From JAAYAO01 sp051133435 (GTDB lineage Bacteria; Actinomycetota; Actinomycetes; Propionibacteriales; Propionibacteriaceae), in NCBI RefSeq assembly GCF_051133435.1, contig NZ_JBPGNY010000001.1:310001-374000 (forward strand): DNA of 64,000 nucleotides, read 5' to 3'. The translations under genes were made by a program, and so were the position numbers. Every line of letters begins with the position of its first letter. Position 1 is the stretch's first letter. This document shows, one piece after another, positions 51,795 through 60,038 of the stretch. Under the pieces are notes generated by a model. It did no database searches and was not told the origin of the DNA. It saw only the letters and a program-made list of their open reading frames with translations.

Positions 51795-52858
51795 TGCTGC
51801 CCGGCGGCCCCGCCCTGTCCTCCACCGACATCGACGCGGCCGTGGACGGCGCTTTCCGACGCCTCGCCTGCCGCGCCTCGGCGCACGGGAACGAGGCCGT
51901 CCGGCTGGTGCGGGCTGCCCGGCAGGCCGGTGCGGGGGGCAAGCGGTTCCGGCCCCGGCTGGTGCTGACCGCTTTCCGGGCTTTCGCCGCCGACGACGAG
52001 GTGCCGCGGTCGGTATTGGAGGTCGCGGCCGGTTTCGAACTGCTGCACACCGCCTTCGTGATCCACGACGACGTCATCGACCGTGATGTGGAGCGGCGAG
52101 GCCGGCCGAATGTGGCCGGCGTGTTCCGGCAGCAGGCCGTTGTTGCGGGCTCGGCTCCCGATCAGGCGGTCCAGCTCGGTGATGCCGCGGCCATCCTGGC
52201 CGGAGACCTGCTGTTGCACGAAGCGACCCGGGTGATCGCCACCGCCGAGCTGCCGGCGGCCCAACGCAGTCGGCTGCTCGACCTGGTCGACCGGGCCATC
52301 CTGGTCTCGGCCGGGGGCCAGTTGGCCGACGTCGAGCACGCGGTGCTGCCGCGCGTGCCCGATGCCGAGGAAGTGCTGGCCGCCACCTCTGACAAGACGG
52401 CCGAGTACTCCTTCAGCGCTCCCCTGCAGGCCGGTGCGCTGCTGGCCGGGGCCGACGACGACACTTTGGCGGCACTGGCGGCCGGCGGCCGGTCGCTGGG
52501 GCTGGCCTTCCAACTGGTCGACGATCTGATCGGCGCCTTCGGTACCGCCGAACAGGCGGGCCGGGAGCCGGGGGCCGACCTCCGTCAGCACAAGCACACG
52601 GCGTTGCTGGTGCTGGCTCGGCGGAGTGAGAACTGGGCCGAGGTCCGCCGGGCGGTGGCCGAGGCCCACCAGGGGCCCGCGCAACTACGAGCCGCCCAGG
52701 AAGCACTCGAGACCAGCGGCGCCCGCCGCCGGGTCGGGCTGCTGGTCGAGGACACCTTGGTCGAAGCTCGCACACATTTCACCGATGCCGCACTTCCGGG
52801 TGAGGCGATGACGCTGTTGGCCGATCTGGCCGCCTCGATCAGGGAGCGCATCCCATGA
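51788..52858 (+). CDS. crtE: Geranylgeranyl diphosphate synthase
   Basis: 356 residues. First Asp-rich motif is DDVID in FVIHDDVIDRD, the second is VDDLIGAFG (DDxxG), as in bacterial GGPP synthases; GGKRFRPRL and the chain-length region ELLHTAF agree. It makes C20 GGPP for phytoene, and CrtR-type regulators elsewhere sense this product. GGAG lies five bases before ATG 51788. It overlaps idi and crtB, so is translationally coupled to both. Confidence 0.88.
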   Translation: MLMLPGGPALSSTDIDAAVDGAFRRLACRASAHGNEAVRLVRAARQAGAGGKRFRPRLVLTAFRAFAADDEVPRSVLEVAAGFELLHTAFVIHDDVIDRDVERRGRPNVAGVFRQQAVVAGSAPDQAVQLGDAAAILAGDLLLHEATRVIATAELPAAQRSRLLDLVDRAILVSAGGQLADVEHAVLPRVPDAEEVLAATSDKTAEYSFSAPLQAGALLAGADDDTLAALAAGGRSLGLAFQLVDDLIGAFGTAEQAGREPGADLRQHKHTALLVLARRSENWAEVRRAVAEAHQGPAQLRAAQEALETSGARRRVGLLVEDTLVEARTHFTDAALPGEAMTLLADLAASIRERIP

Positions 52859-53715
52859 CGGCCATGGACGGGCTCGACCTGTATCACCGCACCTCGGCCC
52901 GCGCCGCGGCCACCGTGATCGACGGCTACTCGACCTCCTTCGGGCTCGCCTGCCGGCTGCTCGGCCCCCGGGTGCGCACCCACGTCCGCACGATCTACGC
53001 CCTGGTGCGGATCGCCGATGAGATCGTGGACGGGCCGGCCGCCGAGGCCGGTCTCGACCCGGCCGCCACCAGGCAGGCGTTGGACGAGTTGGAGGCCGAA
53101 ACCCTGCGGGCGATCGAGTCGGGGTTCAGCAGCAACCTGATCGTGCACGCCTTCGCCCGAACCGCCCGGCAGTGCCGGATCGGCGAGGATCTGGTGCTGC
53201 CCTTCTTCGCCTCCATGCGCACCGATCTGGATACCGCAAGCCACGACACCCGTTCCCGCGCCGCGTATATTTATGGTTCGGCGGAGGTGGTGGGGTTGAT
53301 GTGCCTGCAGGCCTTCGTCAATGCCGGCCGCGAGCACCACAGCGAACCTTCCCCGATGCTGCGCGAGGGCGCCTGCCGGCTCGGTTCGGCCTTTCAGGAG
53401 ATCAACTTTCTGCGCGATGCCGACCACGATCAGCATCAGCTCGGACGTGACTACCTCGGCCTGAACCGCACCCCGGCCGCCCGGGCCGAGGCGCTGGCGC
53501 GGATCGATGCCGACCTCGACGCCGCCGCCCGTTGCATCCCGATGCTGCCGGCCGACTGCCGCCGCGCGGTGACCCTGGCCTACCGGTTGTTCGCCGAACT
53601 CGCCGACCGCCTGCGCGACCCGGGCCCGGGACGGGTGCGGGTGCCGACCGGCCGCAAGGCCCTGATCGCCGCGAGCGTGCTGGTGTCGGGCACGCCACGA
53701 GAAGGTGCCTCGTGA
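52855..53715 (+). CDS. crtB: Phytoene synthase
   Basis: 286 residues. Two Asp-rich sites, RIADEIVDG (~50) and INFLRDADHD (~180), are the signature of trans-isoprenyl head-to-head synthases. It joins two GGPP to phytoene. ATGA overlap with crtE and GTGA overlap with crtI. Confidence 0.92.
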   Translation: MTAMDGLDLYHRTSARAAATVIDGYSTSFGLACRLLGPRVRTHVRTIYALVRIADEIVDGPAAEAGLDPAATRQALDELEAETLRAIESGFSSNLIVHAFARTARQCRIGEDLVLPFFASMRTDLDTASHDTRSRAAYIYGSAEVVGLMCLQAFVNAGREHHSEPSPMLREGACRLGSAFQEINFLRDADHDQHQLGRDYLGLNRTPAARAEALARIDADLDAAARCIPMLPADCRRAVTLAYRLFAELADRLRDPGPGRVRVPTGRKALIAASVLVSGTPREGAS

Positions 53716-55283
53716 GCCGACCGCTGAAAACCGTGGTGGTGATCGGTGCCGGGATCGCAGGGCTGGCCACCGCAGGGCTGCTGGCCCGCGAGGGTTTCCG
53801 GGTCACGGTCGTGGAGGGCCGCGACAGCATCGGCGGACGTGCCGGGTCGTGGCAGCAGCAGGGTTTCCGATTCGACACCGGGCCGAGTTGGTATCTGATG
53901 CCGGAGGTGTTCGAGCACTTCTTCCGGCTGATGGGTACCACCGCCGACCGGGAGCTCGACCTACGCCGGCTCACCCCCGCCTACCGGATCTACCCCGAAC
54001 CGCCGGGCATCGGGCCCGCCCAACCGCTCGATGTGCACTCCGGCCGCGAGGTGGCCACGGCCCTGTTCGACGAGGTCGAGCCCGGGGCCGGTGAGCGGCT
54101 GGCCGGCTACCTGGATTCGGCCGCGGAAACCTACGAGCTGGCGGTGCAGAAGTTCCTCTACGACAGCTACGAGAACGCCGCGAGCCTGCGCGACCCTGCA
54201 CTACTGCGCAGGTTGCCGAAGCTGGCCCCGCTGCTGAGCCGGTCGCTGGCCGGTCTCATCGAAAGCCGCTTCACCGATCGGCGGCTGCGGCAGATTCTCG
54301 GTTACCCGGCGGTCTTCCTGGGCGGTTCCCCGTACCGGATGCCGAGCCTGTACCACCTGATGAGTCATCTGGACCTCGATCAGGGGGTGCTCTACCCCCA
54401 GGGCGGGATGACCACGGTGATCGAGGCGATCGCCCGTCTCGCCACCGCGGCCGGGGCTCGGATCGAGACCGACGCCGAGGTCACCCGGATCCTGACCCGC
54501 GACCGGTGGGTGCGTGGGGTGCGGCTGGCCGACGGACGGGAGGTGCCGGCCGATCTGGTGGTGTCCACCGCAGATCTGCACCACACCGAGACCGCCTTGC
54601 TGGAACGGACCCAGCAGACCTACCCGCAGCGCTGGTGGAACCGGCGGACCCCGAGCCCCGGGGCGCTGCTGATCATGCTCGGCGTGCGTGGTGAACTGCC
54701 CGAGTTGGCCCACCACACGTTGTTGTTCACCGCCGACTGGCGGGCGAACTTCGAGGCGATCTTCGGCCCCTCGGCGCGGATACCCGACCCGGCCTCGATC
54801 TATGTCTGCCGACCCAGCGCCACCGACCCCTCGGTCGCCCCGCCCGGGGACGAGAACCTGTTCACCCTGGTTCCGGTACCGGCCGACCCGAGCATCGGCC
54901 ACGGCGGTATCGACGGCGCCGGCGATCCGCGGGTGGAGGCCGCCGCCGACCGGGTCGTGGCCCAGTTGGCGACCTGGTGCGGCGTCGACGACCTGGCCGA
55001 ACGGGTGGTGGTGCGTCGTACCGTGGCACCCGGTGACTTCAGCAGCGAACTCAACTCCTGGCAGGGCAATGCCCTGGGGCTGGCCCACACGCTGCGGCAG
55101 AGCGCGATGTTCCGGCCCCGGGGCGCCTCCCGCAAGGTCGGTGGCCTGCTGTATGCCGGCGCGTCCACCCTGCCGGGAATCGGCATGCCGATGTGCCTGA
55201 TCTCGGCCGAACTGGTGCTCAAGCGGCTGCGCGGTGACCGAACCCCAGGGCCGTTGCCCGAACCTGCCGAGGGTGGGACGTGA
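53712..55283 (+). CDS. crtI: Phytoene desaturase, CrtI type
   Basis: 523 residues. FAD site VVVIGAGIAGLATAGLLARE, GGRAGSW, YPQGGMTTVIEAIARLA, and the C-terminal GLLYAGASTLPGIGMPMCLI that is the CrtI signature. It carries out four desaturations of phytoene to lycopene at the membrane. GTG start within the crtB stop. Confidence 0.94.
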   Translation: MSRPLKTVVVIGAGIAGLATAGLLAREGFRVTVVEGRDSIGGRAGSWQQQGFRFDTGPSWYLMPEVFEHFFRLMGTTADRELDLRRLTPAYRIYPEPPGIGPAQPLDVHSGREVATALFDEVEPGAGERLAGYLDSAAETYELAVQKFLYDSYENAASLRDPALLRRLPKLAPLLSRSLAGLIESRFTDRRLRQILGYPAVFLGGSPYRMPSLYHLMSHLDLDQGVLYPQGGMTTVIEAIARLATAAGARIETDAEVTRILTRDRWVRGVRLADGREVPADLVVSTADLHHTETALLERTQQTYPQRWWNRRTPSPGALLIMLGVRGELPELAHHTLLFTADWRANFEAIFGPSARIPDPASIYVCRPSATDPSVAPPGDENLFTLVPVPADPSIGHGGIDGAGDPRVEAAADRVVAQLATWCGVDDLAERVVVRRTVAPGDFSSELNSWQGNALGLAHTLRQSAMFRPRGASRKVGGLLYAGASTLPGIGMPMCLISAELVLKRLRGDRTPGPLPEPAEGGT

Positions 55284-55284
55284 G

Positions 55285-55617
55285 GTGAGCGGCGCCTACC
55301 TGGCGGCGATTCTGATCAGCCTGGCCGGCATCGTCGTACTCGACCTGCGGTACCGGTTGGTGCTGGCCCGGCACCCGATTCGGGCGCTGCTCACCGTCGT
55401 GATCGGTACGGTCTTCTTCCTGATCTGGGACTGGGTCGGGATCGCGACCGGGGTCTTCGTCAAGGGTGACGGCTCGATTCTGCTCGGCATCGACCTGGCC
55501 CCCGAGTTGCCGCTGGAGGAACCCTTCTTCCTGTTCTTCCTGTGTTACCTCGCCCTGGTCACCTGGCGCGGTGCCGAGGCCGTCCTGCACCGCCGAGCCC
55601 CCGGGGAGCGGACGTGA
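55285..55617 (+). CDS. crtYe: C50 carotenoid cyclase subunit, CrtYe/CrtYc type
   Basis: 110 residues with three membrane helices. The lycopene-cyclase-domain motifs are seen: LDLRYRLVLARHPIRALLT, WDWVGIATGVF, and LPLEEPFFLFFLCYLALVTW. Proteins of this kind work as a heterodimer with the next gene's product. GTG 55285 is preferred, one base after the crtI stop; a GTG at 55234 would overlap crtI more. Whether epsilon, gamma or beta rings are made cannot be told. Confidence 0.85.
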   Translation: MSGAYLAAILISLAGIVVLDLRYRLVLARHPIRALLTVVIGTVFFLIWDWVGIATGVFVKGDGSILLGIDLAPELPLEEPFFLFFLCYLALVTWRGAEAVLHRRAPGERT

Positions 55618-55922
55618 CCTATCCGCTGATCACCCTGCCCTTTCTCGCGGTGACCGCCGTGCTCGTGGCCATCAGCGCCACCCGGCCCTGGTTCCGGCGC
55701 CGGATGGTGACCTCCACGATCACCGTCGGGGTGCTCTTCGTCCTGACCGCAATCTTCGACAATGTGATGATCGCGTCCGGACTGTTCACCTACCCCGACA
55801 CGCACATCAGCGGGGTGCGCATCGGCCTGGCCCCGATCGAGGACTTCGCCTACCCGCTGTGTGCCGCCTACGGCATTCCCGCCCTGTACACCCTGTTGCC
55901 CGAACGGGAGCCCCGTCGATGA
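55614..55922 (+). CDS. crtYf: C50 carotenoid cyclase subunit, CrtYf/CrtYd type
   Basis: 102 residues, three membrane helices, with FDNVMIASGLFTYP, RIGLAPIEDFAYPL and a last helix, as in the second half of the heterodimeric cyclase. It must pair with the preceding product. GTG in GTGA overlap with crtYe; ends in ATGA with crtEb. Confidence 0.85.
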   Translation: MTYPLITLPFLAVTAVLVAISATRPWFRRRMVTSTITVGVLFVLTAIFDNVMIASGLFTYPDTHISGVRIGLAPIEDFAYPLCAAYGIPALYTLLPEREPRR

Positions 55923-56800
55923 CCGCCCTGTCGCCCACGAGCGTCGCCACCCAACTCGTGGTGTCCTCGCGTCCGGTGAGTTGGATCAACACCGCCTATC
56001 CCTTCGCGGCCGCCTGGCTGATCACCCGGGGCACCATCGATGTGACCTTCGTGCTCGGCACCTTGTTCTTCCTGATCCCGTACAACCTGGCGATGTACGG
56101 CATCAACGACGTCTTCGACTACGAATCCGACCTGCGCAACCCACGCAAGGGCGGCGCCCACGGGGCGGTGCTCGACCGTCGGGTGCATCGGATCACCCTG
56201 ATCGCCGCCGCGGCGTCCTGCCTGCCGTTCGTGGTCTACCTGGTCGCGGTCGGTTCCTGGGCGTCCTGGGTGGTCCTGGCGGCGAGCCTGTTCTTCGTGG
56301 TCTTCTACTCCGCCCCGCCGCTGCGGCTGAAGGAGATTCCGCTGGCCGATTCGATGACCAGCAGCATCCACTTCTTCTCCCCCGCGGTGTACGGGCTGGT
56401 GCTGGCCGGAACCTCGTGGAACCTTCCGCTGGTTGCGGTGATCATCGCCTTCGCGCTGTGGGGAATCGCCTCGCACGCCTTCGGTGCGGTGCAGGATGTG
56501 CCGGCCGACCGGGAGGCCGGACTGGACTCGATCGCCACCAAGTTGGGGGCGGCGTGGACGGTGCGGTTCTCGATCATCTGTTATGGACTGGCCGGTGTCG
56601 CGGTCGCTTTCAGCACCTTGCCCGGTCCGTTGGCCGCACCGCTGGTGTTGCTCTACATCGCGTCCATCTGGCCCTACCGTTCGGTCGCCGACGAGCGGGC
56701 CGATACCGCGACCGCGGCCTGGCGACGGTTCCTGTGGCTCAATCAGATCGCCGGTTTTGCGGTCACGATGATTCTGATCGGCTATGTGATGACCCGGTAG
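55919..56800 (+). CDS. crtEb: Lycopene elongase, UbiA-type prenyltransferase
   Basis: 293 residues with eight or nine helices. The prenyltransferase Asp motifs are NDVFDYESD and DVPADREAG. It adds two C5 units from DMAPP to lycopene to give the C50 backbone (flavuxanthin type), and then CrtYe/Yf would cyclise it. Last gene of the operon; the convergent methyltransferase begins 26 bp beyond. Confidence 0.88.
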   Translation: MTALSPTSVATQLVVSSRPVSWINTAYPFAAAWLITRGTIDVTFVLGTLFFLIPYNLAMYGINDVFDYESDLRNPRKGGAHGAVLDRRVHRITLIAAAASCLPFVVYLVAVGSWASWVVLAASLFFVVFYSAPPLRLKEIPLADSMTSSIHFFSPAVYGLVLAGTSWNLPLVAVIIAFALWGIASHAFGAVQDVPADREAGLDSIATKLGAAWTVRFSIICYGLAGVAVAFSTLPGPLAAPLVLLYIASIWPYRSVADERADTATAAWRRFLWLNQIAGFAVTMILIGYVMTR

Positions 56801-56826
56801 CCGGCGGACCCGACTCAGAGCGGGAC

Positions 56827-57549
56827 TCAGGGCCTTTCGAAAGCGAGGAAGGAGTCCGGTCCGTCGTCGATCGCGATGAGACCGTGCTCGCCGGCCTCCT
56901 CACGCAGGTACTCGCGGCCGAGTACCCGCCAGGAGTGTTCCGCGGTTCGCAGGTCCACAACCCGGCCGTCGGCCGCATGCAGGGTCCACTCCATCGTCCA
57001 CTGCACGTGGGTGTCGTTGAGGGTTTCGGCCTTGCCGCGGGTGGTCAAATGCTGTTGCCCGATGCGCACCGCCCCGAAGTCGGTCCACGGGATCGCGGTC
57101 ACCGACTCCGGGGGTTGCAGCGAGATCACCAGTCGGCCACCGGGTGAAAGTCGTTCGGCCGCCGCCCGCCACAGACCGACGCGGGTGGCATCGTCGAGGT
57201 GACCGAGGGCGTTCAACATCACCGCCGCACCCCACCGGGTGGGCAGGGCCTCCAGCGCCTCGGGCAGCGGTGCCGGTACCACCGTGGTGCGCCGCAGCAG
57301 ATCCGGGTCGGCGGCGATGGTGGTCATCAGCCCGACCCGCATCGAGGCCGATGGTTCGACCGCGAAGAGGCGTTCGGCTCCCAGGGTGCGCAGCACGGGC
57401 AGACCGGTGCCGACGCCGGAGGCGATGTCGACCACGTCGCCGGTGATCGGCCCCAGCAGCGCACTCACACCGGCATCGAGTTCGTCCTGCCAGGAGGCCA
57501 CCAGGGCGGCATACCACTCGGCGTTGGCTGTGTAGAGGTCGTCGAGCAT
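56827..57549 (-). CDS. SAM-dependent methyltransferase, class I
   Basis: 240 residues. The SAM-binding motif I is VDIASGVGTGLPVLRTLG, motif II is VEPSASMR, motif III the NALGHLDD region, and motif post-III is LSPGGRLVISLQPP. Substrate unknown. ATG 57549, 20 bp downstream of a Fur/Zur-like palindrome, which suggests metal control. Confidence 0.82.
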   Translation of the reverse strand: MLDDLYTANAEWYAALVASWQDELDAGVSALLGPITGDVVDIASGVGTGLPVLRTLGAERLFAVEPSASMRVGLMTTIAADPDLLRRTTVVPAPLPEALEALPTRWGAAVMLNALGHLDDATRVGLWRAAAERLSPGGRLVISLQPPESVTAIPWTDFGAVRIGQQHLTTRGKAETLNDTHVQWTMEWTLHAADGRVVDLRTAEHSWRVLGREYLREEAGEHGLIAIDDGPDSFLAFERP

Positions 57550-57568
57550 GGGATCACACTACCCCTAT

Positions 57569-57583
57569 TGAGAACCATTCTCA
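57569..57583. promoter_or_regulatory. Fur/Zur-like palindrome upstream of the methyltransferase
   Basis: TGAGAACCATTCTCA is a perfect 6-3-6 palindrome and one base from the 7-1-7 form TGAGAATNATTCTCA used by Fur-family regulators. It lies in the 49-bp gap between two leftward genes, at 20 bp from the methyltransferase start. Sequence resemblance only. Confidence 0.45.
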
Positions 57584-57598
57584 CAGCGCCATGCGCCC

Positions 57599-58867
57599 TC
57601 AGGCCTGCGGACCACCCACCGTCGAGTCGACCTTGGCCGGTTCGGTCGACCGGGCCCGGCGACGATCGAGCAACCGTCCGACACCTTCGAAGCTCTGGTG
57701 CCACAGCCACTCCACCGGGCCACGGCGGAACCGGCTCAGCCAGAGCAGGCTGAAGACCATCAGGCCGGCCGCGATGCCGGCGAAGATCAGCATCGTCCAC
57801 CAGGTCATGTTCGGGCCGGCGATCTTGGCCGCCACCCCGAAGCCCCAGTCGTAGAAGATGATCGAGGCGATCAGGTTCTGGGCGATGTAACAGGTCAACG
57901 CCATCCGACCCACCGCGGACAATCCGGTACCCACCGGGCCCGGATCACTGCGGTGCACGTACCAGGCCGCGACCGCGGCCAGCACCCCGAAGGCCACCAT
58001 GGACGAGGTGATGTAGCGGGTGATCCCACCGGCCTGGTCTGCGTAGAACAACCGCAGCGTCCAGTCGATCGGCAGGCCGATGCCGAAGCTCAGCAGCATC
58101 GTCCAGCGTCGCAGCTTGCGTCCGGCCGGTTCGAAGATGCCGGCCCGGTACAGGTGTGCCCCGACCAGGAACAGGCCCAGCCCCATGAAGAACATGATCG
58201 GGATCTCGGCGCGACCCTCCAGGAAGGTGTGCAGGCGGTGCTGCACCATGGCCCAGTAGGAGTCGGTGCCCACACCCATGCCGTCGAGGGCCGGAATGTT
58301 CTCGCGGCCCTCGACCACGAACCGTTCGACGACCTCATCCTTGCGGTAGGTGGCCGGGCCATCGAGAACCACGGTGGTCAACACGGTGAACACCACATGG
58401 GCGATCAGGCCGATCACCAGCCAGATCTTCTGGGCCCGCGGGCTGGTCATCATGATCGCCGCCACGGCCAGCGCGGTGAGGCCGTAGCCCATCAATACGT
58501 CGAACTCGAAGATGAAGATGTAGTTCAACAACCCGTCCAGCACCAGGATCCCGGCCCGCCAGGGGTACCGTCCCGGCCAGCTCTGCCCACGGCGCAGCGC
58601 GGCCTGTCGCTGAATCTCCAGGCCGATACCGAACATGATGGTGAGCAGACCGATGAACTTGCCGTCGGTCACCAGACCCAGCGCGGTGTCGAACAGTTGC
58701 GTGATCCTGCCCGCCTCGTCCAGCACGGTCGGATCGTCGCCGTCGATCACCATTCCGGCGTTGGAGAAGATCCAGATATTCGTCAGCAGCGTGCCCAGAA
58801 TTGCGATGCCGCGCAGCACGTCCAGGGCCGGCAGCCGTCGAGTTGTCGTGGTGGGAGTAGCTTTCAC
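57599..58867 (-). CDS. DUF418 (YeiB-like) multi-pass membrane protein
   Basis: 422 residues with about ten helices. It starts PALDVLRGIAILGTLLTNIW, which is the DUF418/acyltransferase-3-related opening, has GKFIGLLTIMFGIGLE and ends with GRMALTCYIAQNLIASIIFY and the FRRGPVEWLWHQ loop that defines DUF418. Role unknown; related proteins may transfer acyl groups across the membrane. GTG start. The pair 57.6-58.9 kb has no clear partner. Confidence 0.87.
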   Translation of the reverse strand: MKATPTTTTRRLPALDVLRGIAILGTLLTNIWIFSNAGMVIDGDDPTVLDEAGRITQLFDTALGLVTDGKFIGLLTIMFGIGLEIQRQAALRRGQSWPGRYPWRAGILVLDGLLNYIFIFEFDVLMGYGLTALAVAAIMMTSPRAQKIWLVIGLIAHVVFTVLTTVVLDGPATYRKDEVVERFVVEGRENIPALDGMGVGTDSYWAMVQHRLHTFLEGRAEIPIMFFMGLGLFLVGAHLYRAGIFEPAGRKLRRWTMLLSFGIGLPIDWTLRLFYADQAGGITRYITSSMVAFGVLAAVAAWYVHRSDPGPVGTGLSAVGRMALTCYIAQNLIASIIFYDWGFGVAAKIAGPNMTWWTMLIFAGIAAGLMVFSLLWLSRFRRGPVEWLWHQSFEGVGRLLDRRRARSTEPAKVDSTVGGPQA

Positions 58868-58984
58868 GAACGGCGACCGTAGTCGGCGGTGCTGAGCGAT
58901 TGCGCCGAAAACCCTGAATCAGCACTGAGATCAGCAGTTCTTGGACCGAATCTCAACGGCTTCACAGCGACCCACAAGTTGATG

Positions 58985-59015
58985 TGTGACCTCGATCACG
59001 CCACCGTGCCATACT
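58985..59015 (+). promoter_or_regulatory. CRP/GlxR-like site and leaderless promoter of CBS gene
   Basis: TGTGACCTCGATCACG (58985-59000) differs by one base from the CRP half-site arrangement TGTGA-N6-TCACA. GTGACC within it is 18 bp from CATACT (59010-59015), and the ATG lies seven bases after, so the message could start at the ATG. The site overlaps the -35 position. Confidence 0.4.
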
Positions 59016-59022
59016 GACGGGT

Positions 59023-59469
59023 ATGAAAATCTCGGATGTCATTGGTCAACGCGTCGGCAAGGTCGTCACGATTCCGTCGTCGGCCACTGTCGCCGAGCTC
59101 CTGGAATTGCTCGACACCCACACGATCGGCTGTGTGGTGGTCTCCGACGACGGCAAACAGGTCAGCGGCCTGGTGAGCGAACGCGATGTGGTGGGTCAAC
59201 TGGCCCGCGGCTCCTGGTCGTCGCAGTCCCCGGGCGAATGCCGGGTCGGCGACATCATGACCTCCACCGTGCACACCTGTGGGATGACCGACGATGTCGA
59301 GGAGTTGGCCCGGTACATGACCGACCATCGGGTGCGGCACGTGCCGGTGATCGAGGACGGTCAGATGGTCGGCATCGTCAGCATCGGCGACATCGTGAAA
59401 TCACGGCTGGATCAGTTGGAGAACGAGCGCGACCACCTGGTCAAGTACGTGCACGGCGACCGCGCCTGA
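59023..59469 (+). CDS. CBS-pair protein
   Basis: 148 residues: two CBS domains (~8-62 and ~77-135; VIGQRVGKVVTIPSSATVAE and GDIMTSTVHTCGMTD), separated by a short linker. CBS pairs bind adenine nucleotides. Stand-alone ones regulate enzymes or transporters, here unknown. It is probably a leaderless message, with a CRP-like site above it. It is convergent with the RDD gene. Confidence 0.85.
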   Translation: MKISDVIGQRVGKVVTIPSSATVAELLELLDTHTIGCVVVSDDGKQVSGLVSERDVVGQLARGSWSSQSPGECRVGDIMTSTVHTCGMTDDVEELARYMTDHRVRHVPVIEDGQMVGIVSIGDIVKSRLDQLENERDHLVKYVHGDRA

Positions 59470-59473
59470 TCCG

Positions 59474-59950
59474 TCAGCGCCGGTACACCACGACCGTGCC
59501 GAGCAGCAGGTCGTGCAGACCGCGGCGGTCACCGTCGACCACCAGCGGTGGGATCGCCAGGCAGATCAGGAAGGCGCGCGGGATCGCGCGCAGCAGGCCG
59601 AGTGGTTGACCGTCCAACCGGGCCACCCCGATGCGGGCCAACCAGTGCCCCAGGCTGGAGCCGGTCAGACCGGTCATCACCACGGTCTGGACGAAGAACA
59701 CGGTGAGCGTCATCCAGCGCTGCCAGCCGCCGCCGGTGACCACCTCGCCGCCGAAGAGCGCCACGGCCAGGGCCATCGACGAGGCCCAGTCGATCACCAG
59801 GGCTGCGATCCGCGACCACCAACTGGCCAGCGAACCGGGTCCGTCGTCCGGCAAGCCGAGTCGGGATCCGGGTACATAGTCGGGGTCACCGGGGCCCGGA
59901 ACCCGGGATTGCTGCTTGCTGGCCACGGGCCAAGGGTAGCCGGTGGTCAT
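59474..59950 (-). CDS. RDD-family membrane protein
   Basis: 158 residues. A hydrophilic start with PGPGDPDYVPGSRLGLP, then the RDD domain with WWSRIAALVIDWASSMALAV, GSSLGHWLARIGVARL, and RRGLHDLLLGTVVVYRR. The end RRGLHDLLLGTVVV is the typical RDD signature. Position beside glnA is conserved (Rv2219A in mycobacteria). ATG 59950 is chosen; GTG 59926 possible. Divergent from glnA. Confidence 0.83.
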   Translation of the reverse strand: MTTGYPWPVASKQQSRVPGPGDPDYVPGSRLGLPDDGPGSLASWWSRIAALVIDWASSMALAVALFGGEVVTGGGWQRWMTLTVFFVQTVVMTGLTGSSLGHWLARIGVARLDGQPLGLLRAIPRAFLICLAIPPLVVDGDRRGLHDLLLGTVVVYRR

Positions 59951-60038
59951 GGTGTTACACGCCTGAAACAGGGGTGCAACTGAGCAGCAACGACGGCTGC
60001 ATAGGCTGGGACCGTTCACTCAACCGCTCGGAGGCACC

